Shown here in pieces: positions 49,141 to 54,290 of a DNA stretch of 54,290 bases. Source of the DNA: Pseudomonas sp. 7P_10.2_Bac1 (lineage in GTDB: Bacteria > Pseudomonadota > Gammaproteobacteria > Pseudomonadales > Pseudomonadaceae). Numbering within the stretch: position 1 is the stretch's first letter; the number at the start of each line of letters is the position of its first letter. The translations under genes were made by a program, and so were the position numbers. Under the pieces are notes generated by a model, which saw only the letters and a program-made list of their open reading frames with translations, was not told where the DNA came from and did no database searches. The stretch spans positions 1 through 54,290 of the forward strand of contig NZ_JANLNV010000002.1 of NCBI RefSeq assembly GCF_025465935.1, read 5' to 3'.

Positions 49141-51519
49141 ATGAAATTCAGTGAACAGTGGCTGCGTGGTTGGGTTAACCCGCAGGTAGGTCGCGACGAG
49201 CTGGTTGCTCGTTTGTCGATGGCCGGTCTTGAGGTCGATAGCGTTACGCCGGCCGCCGGTGTATTCAGCGGTGTAGTCGTGGGAGAGGTGCTCAGCACCG
49301 AGCAGCACCCGGACGCCGATAAGTTGCGCGTGTGCCAGGTCAGTAATGGCGCCGAGACCTTTCAGGTAGTTTGCGGTGCGCCAAACGTGCGTCCCGGCCT
49401 GAAGATTCCGTTCGCCATGATTGGTGCCGAACTGCCAGGTGATTTCAAAATCAAGAAAGCCAAACTGCGTGGCATTGAATCCAATGGCATGCTGTGCTCG
49501 CAAGTCGAGCTGCAAGTTGGTGAAGGCAATGACGGTTTGATGGAGCTGCCGGCCGATGCGCCGGTGGGCGAGGATTTCCGTGTTTATCTGGGGCTGGAAG
49601 ACGCCATTATTGAAGTCGACCTGACCCCTAACCGCGGTGACTGCTTGTCGCTGGCGGGTTTGGCTCGGGAAGTGGGTGCGCTGTACGCAGCCGAAGTGAA
49701 ACGTCCTGTAGTGGCTGCTGTTACAGCTGTACACGATGAAACCCGCCCTGTTGAAGTCTTGGCACCTGCTGCGTGCCCGCGTTACTTGGGACGTGTCATC
49801 CGTAATGTCGATCTGTCCCGTCCTACGCCGCTGTGGATGGTTGAGCGTCTGCGTCGAGCAGACGTACGTAGCATTGACGCGGCTGTCGACATCACCAACT
49901 ACGTGATGCTGGAACTGGGTCAACCGTTGCACGCATTCGATCTCGCCGAGATCAATGGTGGCATTCGTGTGCGCATGGCTGAAGAAGGCGAGAAGCTGGT
50001 GCTGCTGGATGGTCAGGAAGTGGCCCTGCGTAGCGATACGCTGGTGATCGCTGATCACTCCCGTGCCTTGGCAATCGCTGGCGTGATGGGCGGTGAGCAC
50101 AGCGGCGTGTCGGCAACAACCCGCGATGTGTTCCTTGAAAGTGCATTCTTCGATCAAATTGCTGTTGCAGGCAAAGCGCGTTCTTACGGTTTGCATACTG
50201 ACGCTTCGCATCGCTACGAGCGTGGCGTAGATTGGAAACTGGCACGCGAAGCGATGGAGCGGGCCACAGGTTTGCTGCTGGAAATCACCGGCGGTGAAGC
50301 GGGTCCAATCGTTGAAGCCGTCAACGAGCAATACCTGCCATCCATTGCGCCGATCACCCTTCGTGCTGCGCGTATTACCCAAATGCTGGGTTTGGAAATG
50401 GACCCGGTCGAAGTTGAGCGTCTGCTCAGCGCGTTGGGTTTGACCATCTCCGCCGACGGGCAAGGGCAGTGGCGTGTGGAAGTCCCAAGTCATCGTTTCG
50501 ATATCAGCCTTGAAGTTGATTTGATCGAAGAGCTGGCCCGTCTTTATGGTTACAACCGTCTTCCGGTTCGTTACCCGCAAGCTCGCCTTGCGCCACAGGC
50601 GAAAGCTGAAGCGCGTAGCGAACTGCCGGAATTGCGTCGTCTATTGGTCGCGCGCGGCTATCAGGAAGCAATTACTTACAGTTTTATCGATCCGAAGCAG
50701 TTCGAATTGTTCAGCCCGGGTGTTGAGCCTCTGTTACTGGCCAATCCGATCTCCAACGACATGGCGGCCATGCGCGCTTCACTGTGGCCGGGCCTGGTTA
50801 AGTCCTTGCAGCACAACCTCAACCGTCAGCAAGACCGCGTTCGTCTTTTCGAAAGTGGCCTGCGGTTTGTAGGGCAGCTGGAAGGCTTGAAACAGGAGCC
50901 GATGTTGGCTGGTGTTGTATGCGGCACGCGTCTGCCAGAAGGTTGGGCGCAAGGTCGTGATGTTGTCGATTTCTTTGACGTCAAGGCTGACGTTGAGGCT
51001 GTACTTGGTTTTGCTGGCGCGCTTGCTGACTTCACCTTCGTGGTGGGTAGCCATCCAGCTCTGCACCCTGGTCAAACCGCTCGTATTGAGCGTGATGGCC
51101 AAGAAGTGGGCTATATAGGTGCCATTCACCCTGAGCTGGCGAAAACCTTGGGCCTGGATCGTCCAGTGTTCCTGTTTGAGCTGGTATTGGCGGAAGTGGC
51201 TTCGGGCAAAATGCCTAAATTCCACGAGCTGTCGCGCTTCCCGGAAGTCCGTCGTGACCTGGCGCTGTTGGCTGATCGTGACGTTGCAGCCAGCGACGTG
51301 CTGAATGTAATCCGTGAAAATGCAGGCGAATGGCTCACAGACCTCAGGCTATTTGACGTTTACCAGGGTAAAGGCATTGATCCGCATAGAAAAAGCCTTG
51401 CAGTTGGCTTGACCTGGCAGCATCCATCGCGCACTCTTAATGACGATGAGGTGAACACCACGACACAAAATATCCTCACCTCGCTCGAAAACAGGTTGAA
51501 CGCCACGTTAAGGAAGTGA
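49141..51519 (+). CDS. pheT: phenylalanyl-tRNA synthetase beta subunit
   Basis: 792 residues. EMAP-type tRNA-binding domain (about 39-150), B3/B4 editing domain (about 200-370), B5 (about 400-475) and C-terminal FDX-ACB domain (about 695-792). Supports tRNA-Phe binding and removes mischarged Tyr. ihfA begins three bases after its stop. Confidence 0.97.
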   Translation: MKFSEQWLRGWVNPQVGRDELVARLSMAGLEVDSVTPAAGVFSGVVVGEVLSTEQHPDADKLRVCQVSNGAETFQVVCGAPNVRPGLKIPFAMIGAELPGDFKIKKAKLRGIESNGMLCSQVELQVGEGNDGLMELPADAPVGEDFRVYLGLEDAIIEVDLTPNRGDCLSLAGLAREVGALYAAEVKRPVVAAVTAVHDETRPVEVLAPAACPRYLGRVIRNVDLSRPTPLWMVERLRRADVRSIDAAVDITNYVMLELGQPLHAFDLAEINGGIRVRMAEEGEKLVLLDGQEVALRSDTLVIADHSRALAIAGVMGGEHSGVSATTRDVFLESAFFDQIAVAGKARSYGLHTDASHRYERGVDWKLAREAMERATGLLLEITGGEAGPIVEAVNEQYLPSIAPITLRAARITQMLGLEMDPVEVERLLSALGLTISADGQGQWRVEVPSHRFDISLEVDLIEELARLYGYNRLPVRYPQARLAPQAKAEARSELPELRRLLVARGYQEAITYSFIDPKQFELFSPGVEPLLLANPISNDMAAMRASLWPGLVKSLQHNLNRQQDRVRLFESGLRFVGQLEGLKQEPMLAGVVCGTRLPEGWAQGRDVVDFFDVKADVEAVLGFAGALADFTFVVGSHPALHPGQTARIERDGQEVGYIGAIHPELAKTLGLDRPVFLFELVLAEVASGKMPKFHELSRFPEVRRDLALLADRDVAASDVLNVIRENAGEWLTDLRLFDVYQGKGIDPHRKSLAVGLTWQHPSRTLNDDEVNTTTQNILTSLENRLNATLRK

Positions 51520-51522
51520 CGT

Positions 51523-51825
51523 ATGGGGGCTCTGACGAAAGCTGAAATGGCGGAACGTCTTTATGAAGAGCTGGGCCTGAATAAACGCGAAGCCAAAGAA
51601 TTGGTTGAGCTGTTTTTCGAAGAAATCAGGCACGCTCTTGAAGACAATGAACAGGTCAAATTGTCAGGTTTTGGCAATTTTGATTTGCGTGACAAGCGAC
51701 AGCGGCCTGGCCGCAATCCGAAAACGGGAGAGGAAATCCCGATCACGGCTCGCCGTGTGGTCACCTTTCGTCCAGGGCAGAAGTTGAAAGCCCGAGTAGA
51801 GGCCTATGCTGGAACCAAGTCATAA
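51523..51825 (+). CDS. ihfA: integration host factor alpha subunit
   Basis: 100 residues, HU/IHF fold with the DNA-bending beta arm ([17 protein letters not shown], proline at the tip region). Forms IHF with IhfB and bends DNA in replication, transcription and site-specific recombination, including phage and element integration of the kind seen next door. Coupled to pheT; overlaps the next gene by 20 bases. Confidence 0.97.
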   Translation: MGALTKAEMAERLYEELGLNKREAKELVELFFEEIRHALEDNEQVKLSGFGNFDLRDKRQRPGRNPKTGEEIPITARRVVTFRPGQKLKARVEAYAGTKS

Positions 51826-52162
51826 CGACGAGCTCCCGCCGATCCCAGGCAAACGCTACTTCGCCATTGGCGAAGTTAGCGAGCTATGTGCGGTTAAACC
51901 GCACGTGCTGCGCTATTGGGAGCAAGAGTTTCCTCAACTCAACCCCGTGAAGCGTCGCGGAAACCGCCGGTATTATCAGCGACAGGACGTCCTGATGATC
52001 CGGCAGATTCGCGCACTCCTTTACGACCAGGGCTTCACCATTGGCGGCGCCCGTCTAAGGCTGTCAGGTGATGAAGCCAAAGACGACACTACGCAATACA
52101 AACAACTGATCCGCCAAACGATCTCCGAGTTGGAGGATGTTTTACTGGTACTTCGCAAATAA
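51806..52162 (+). CDS. MerR-family DNA-binding protein
   Basis: 118 residues. MerR winged helix in the first 75 ([26 protein letters not shown]) and a short helical dimerisation tail, without Cys residues for metal sensing. It always follows ihfA in pseudomonads, as far as I know; targets unknown. Overlaps ihfA, so translationally coupled. Confidence 0.92.
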   Translation: MLEPSHNDELPPIPGKRYFAIGEVSELCAVKPHVLRYWEQEFPQLNPVKRRGNRRYYQRQDVLMIRQIRALLYDQGFTIGGARLRLSGDEAKDDTTQYKQLIRQTISELEDVLLVLRK

Positions 52163-52167
52163 ACCTG

Positions 52168-52197
52168 CGTTTAAAATACTTCCGTATTTCAAACGCT
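52168..52197 (+). terminator. hairpin after the MerR gene
   Basis: GCGTTT-A-AAATAC pairs with GTATTT-C-AAACGC around a TTCC loop (12 pairs, one mismatch). It lies six bases past the stop. The following TTAAGG is not a true T run, so termination may be partial. Confidence 0.6.
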
Positions 52198-52251
52198 TAA
52201 GGTATATTTCTCGACGTTCTAGCAACACGCAACATAGATGTAACGCCTAGT

Positions 52252-52328
52252 CGGGGCGTAGCGCAGTCCGGTAGCGCACTAGCATGGGGTGCTAGGGGTC
52301 GAGTGTTCGAATCACTCCGTCCCGACCA
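52252..52328 (+). tRNA. tRNA-Pro (anticodon GGG)
   Basis: 77 bases including encoded CCA-type end (ACCA). Acceptor stem CGGGGCG/CGTCCCG, D arm GCGC...GCGC, anticodon stem CTAGC/GCTAG with loop ATGGGGT (anticodon GGG), and T arm GAGTG-TTCGAAT-CACTC. Its 3' end faces the integrase gene and is the likely attachment site of the element to its right. Confidence 0.95.
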
Positions 52329-52344
52329 TATTATTCAATGACTT

Positions 52345-52366
52345 AGCCACCTTTTGGTGGCTTTTT
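52345..52366 (+). terminator. terminator of tRNA-Pro
   Basis: Stem AGCCACC/GGTGGCT with a TTTT loop, followed by TTTT. It lies 17 bases past the tRNA. Confidence 0.85.
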
Positions 52367-52410
52367 CATTTCTACCCTAGTGACTTTTCGAGTGACCTTG
52401 GGTTTTTCTG

Positions 52411-53591
52411 CTATCCCTGCCTCCTTTTCAGGATCGTCAGCGCTGGTGCGCGTGAGTCGGTTGCTGATACCTTATTTGCAGCCTCAATCAGTTGGTCCAG
52501 CTCTGCCGCTGAGTAGTGACTGGTGATGCTGCCGTTCTTATGGCCGAGCAAAGCTTTGCGATCCTCCTCAGTCACGCCTGCTGCACGTAGCCTTCTGCCA
52601 AAGGTGTGCTTCAGGTCGTGAATGCGGATCCGGGCGAAACCATCGTGTGCCGGCCGCAAATACTTCTCCTGCCATTTCTTCGCCGCCCTGACCCTAGCCT
52701 TCTTCCAGGCTGAGTCATTCATCCGGTGAACCGTCGTTTCGTTGCCATCGCCGTCTGGCTTGCCAAAAGGGAAAACGTACAGCTTGTGCTGGCCTCGCTG
52801 CTTTTCGATGACCGACTTGGCCACGGTGTTGAGAATCACCAGGCGCTCGTCCCGGTTCTTCACGCCAGACCTTGCGCTTCGCCCGCCGAAGCCGGCCGGA
52901 ATCAAAAATACCGTGGTATCCAGCTCCGGTACCGCAATTTCCCAATCCCACTGAAGCTTGCAGACTTCCTGCTCCCGACACCCGGTGTTGACCTTGAACA
53001 TAGCCATGGTCTGCAGATGTGCCGGAAGCTCTGCGAACAGAATCGATTGCTCCTCCCATGAAAGCGGGTAGGGCTTTCGGCTGTTTGTCTTCTCGTCGAG
53101 TAACGAGATCATCGGCACAACGTCGAGCCAGGGTCTGCGCTCTTCGTCCCGCCACTTGCGTGCACACAGGTTTAGAACCCTGATTACCCTTTGCAGGGCA
53201 ATGTTGACTGTACGATTCGTTACCGGCTTACCCTCGGCAGGGTGAAGCTTGGAATGAATGTACGGTGCCAGGGAGTCGTCATCGATGTGCGTGATTGGCA
53301 TATCCCCAATGAACGGATCAAGCTGAGCCATATAGGTTGCAGATATATTGACGCTTGATCCTTCACCTCCAGCAAGAAGCGGGTAGCCGCTTCTCGCCAG
53401 GTCCTTACCTTTCTGACACCGTAGACCTTTTCTTGCCGAAGCTTTTCAAGCATGTGGATCAGGTATTGCTCGGCTTCGGCCCGGTCACAAGTGCCAGTAC
53501 TCTCCTGAATTCGTTCTCCTCTGTACTTTTTGTCGATCTTCCAGATGCCGTTCGGCATTTTCTGGAGGCCGGTGATTGCTTTTTGGGCCAT
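52411..53591 (-). pseudogene. tyrosine-type phage/island integrase, frameshifted
   Basis: Two reading frames make one integrase of about 390 residues. The N-terminal part (from ATG 53591) has the Arm/SAM-like features MPNGIWKIDKKYRGERI and LLEVKDQAS. At about 53353-53360 the match moves to another frame, which continues with LDPFIGDMPITHIDDD and the catalytic domain: Arg in TGCREQEVC, IHDLKHTFGRR, LGHKNG and the nucleophile Tyr in SITSHYSA. A loss of one base explains it. A downstream start at 53331 would give a catalytic domain without the arm-binding part. Adjacent to tRNA-Pro, as expected for the integrating end of an element. Confidence 0.82.
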
Positions 53592-53875
53592 GGCGTAGCT
53601 CCGTTATCTTTGCCTTGGCGCTCGCTGCGAGGCCGATTGTTGTCCTGATTAACCGCTTTTTCAATCGACTTGCGCTCAACGTACGAGTCGGCCCATGCGT
53701 CGAGTTCCAGCCGATCAAAGCCAACACCTTGTTTCCCTATGGGAAATTCGCGCACGTGCGGGCGAACTGTTTTGTTGAATTCGTCCCGGCACATACCGAG
53801 GTATCCAGGTGCATCCATTGCGCGGAGGAATCTGGGCGGGATTGGCGCGACCTGTGCCGCGCTACGATTTGACAT
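53459..53875 (-). CDS. excisionase-like DNA-binding protein of the element
   Basis: About 138 residues from ATG 53875. The N-terminal half (PPRFLRAMDAPGYLGM, then VREFPIGKQGVGFDRLELDAW) is a MerR/AlpA-like winged helix as found next to Pseudomonas prophage and island integrases. The C-terminal half is polar and basic. Its 3' end overlaps the integrase start by 133 bases in another frame. Likely directs excision or represses integrase. Confidence 0.75.
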   Translation of the reverse strand: MSNRSAAQVAPIPPRFLRAMDAPGYLGMCRDEFNKTVRPHVREFPIGKQGVGFDRLELDAWADSYVERKSIEKAVNQDNNRPRSERQGKDNGATPWPKKQSPASRKCRTASGRSTKSTEENEFRRVLALVTGPKPSNT

Positions 53876-53915
53876 AGTTTTCTCCGTGCCGCCGCGCTGG
53901 TCGGCAGAGGGTGGG

Positions 53916-54290
53916 TTACTGGATGGCTTTTTTGATTTGCTTGCTCGGTTCCGCAATGCCTTCATAAGCAGGTACCGGGTCGCCATTGATGGCGGCTTGA
54001 TCGATTCGCGCATTGAGGCCAGAAAGGACGGTGACCGCGGGTTTTATTAATGCTTGGTGCTGGGCTAGCTCATCTCGACCGATATCCCAAAAGTGCTGCC
54101 CCCAGTGTCCGGCCGGTGGTGGTATGGTGTTTTGCGCGCCGAGTGTCAGGGCTCCAGCTACTTCATCGAACAGGTCGCGCATGTAGGCTTTGTCGTTATC
54201 GATGCTCAGGCCGTTTCGGCGCAACGCGTCGAGGGTATGGTTGAAGTGCGATTCTGGTGAGTGCCGCTTTAGCGGTTGGCTCTGAGTTAG
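53916..54290 (-). CDS. hypothetical element protein, start outside the window
   Basis: The frame is open to the right edge; the visible part is 124 residues. A TTG at 54224 is possible as a start but the residues before it (HSPESHFNHTLDALRR) look like real protein. GHWGQHFWDIGRDEL is a distinctive segment that I recall from Pseudomonas prophage or island proteins of unknown function. It ends in a Lys/Ile-rich tail 41 bases before the excisionase-like gene on the same strand. Confidence 0.65.
   Translation of the reverse strand, partial: LTQSQPLKRHSPESHFNHTLDALRRNGLSIDNDKAYMRDLFDEVAGALTLGAQNTIPPPAGHWGQHFWDIGRDELAQHQALIKPAVTVLSGLNARIDQAAINGDPVPAYEGIAEPSKQIKKAIQ

Overview
The window looks like a chromosomal segment of a fluorescent-type Pseudomonas (P. 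fluorescens / P. fragi-like lineage). This rests on the block thrS-infC-rpmI-rplT-pheS-pheT-ihfA-merR-like-tRNA-Pro, the bkdR/bkdA1-bkdA2-bkdB-lpdV locus (close to the P. putida proteins in length and sequence), LpxO, a periplasmic glutaminase-asparaginase, and small families (DUF1654, DUF6388) that I know mainly from Pseudomonas. No rRNA, CRISPR array or complete insertion sequence is visible.

Layout. 1-2.2 kb: end of an SDR dehydrogenase, a small protein with a paralog at 14 kb, a YagU-like membrane protein and a 32-residue membrane microprotein. 2.3-8.8 kb (minus): a translationally coupled cyoABCD bo3-type quinol oxidase operon without cyoE, preceded by an FdhF/YdeP-type molybdoenzyme. 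9-15 kb: a TPR protein, a WaaZ-like LPS core enzyme, a DMT exporter divergent from a MocR regulator with a perfect ANR/FNR-type palindrome between them, then an HNH nuclease convergent with the second paralog, and DUF6388. 15-20.4 kb: an AraC regulator divergent from a coupled operon of AhpD-like protein, acyl-CoA-dehydrogenase-like flavoprotein and a nitrate/sulfonate/taurine-type ABC importer. 20.4-24 kb: small XRE regulator, xanthine-type NCS2 permease, UbiB/AarF-like kinase.

24.1-29.8 kb: the complete branched-chain keto-acid dehydrogenase operon and its Lrp-type activator. 29.9-34.3 kb: a histidine phosphatase, copC-copD, a gluconate permease and lpxO. 34.5-38.8 kb: a locus resembling E. 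coli yegTUVW (GntR regulator, ADP-ribosylglycohydrolase-like protein, PfkB kinase) with an NCS1 permease as transporter. 38.9-44.5 kb: NUDIX, GNAT, a DUF1654-endonuclease I operon with a perfect LexA box, ansB, an I78 inhibitor-like lipoprotein, a cold-shock protein and small secreted or unknown proteins.

44.8-52.3 kb: the translation block. The thrS leader contains two hairpins whose 7-base loops display UGU and GGU, both tRNA-Thr anticodons, the second about 30 bases before the start codon, as in the E. coli thrS operator. infC appears to start at an ATT codon. 52.2 kb to the end: tRNA-Pro(GGG) followed by the edge of an integrated element, with a frameshifted tyrosine integrase, an overlapping excisionase-like gene and a further element gene running off the right edge.

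The best leads for something undescribed are the two-anticodon thrS leader, the paralogous small-protein family (one member overlapping an HNH nuclease), the cyo/YdeP module with unusual subunit II, and the ABC/flavoprotein operon of unknown substrate. All functions are inferred from sequence by eye; no searches were run.
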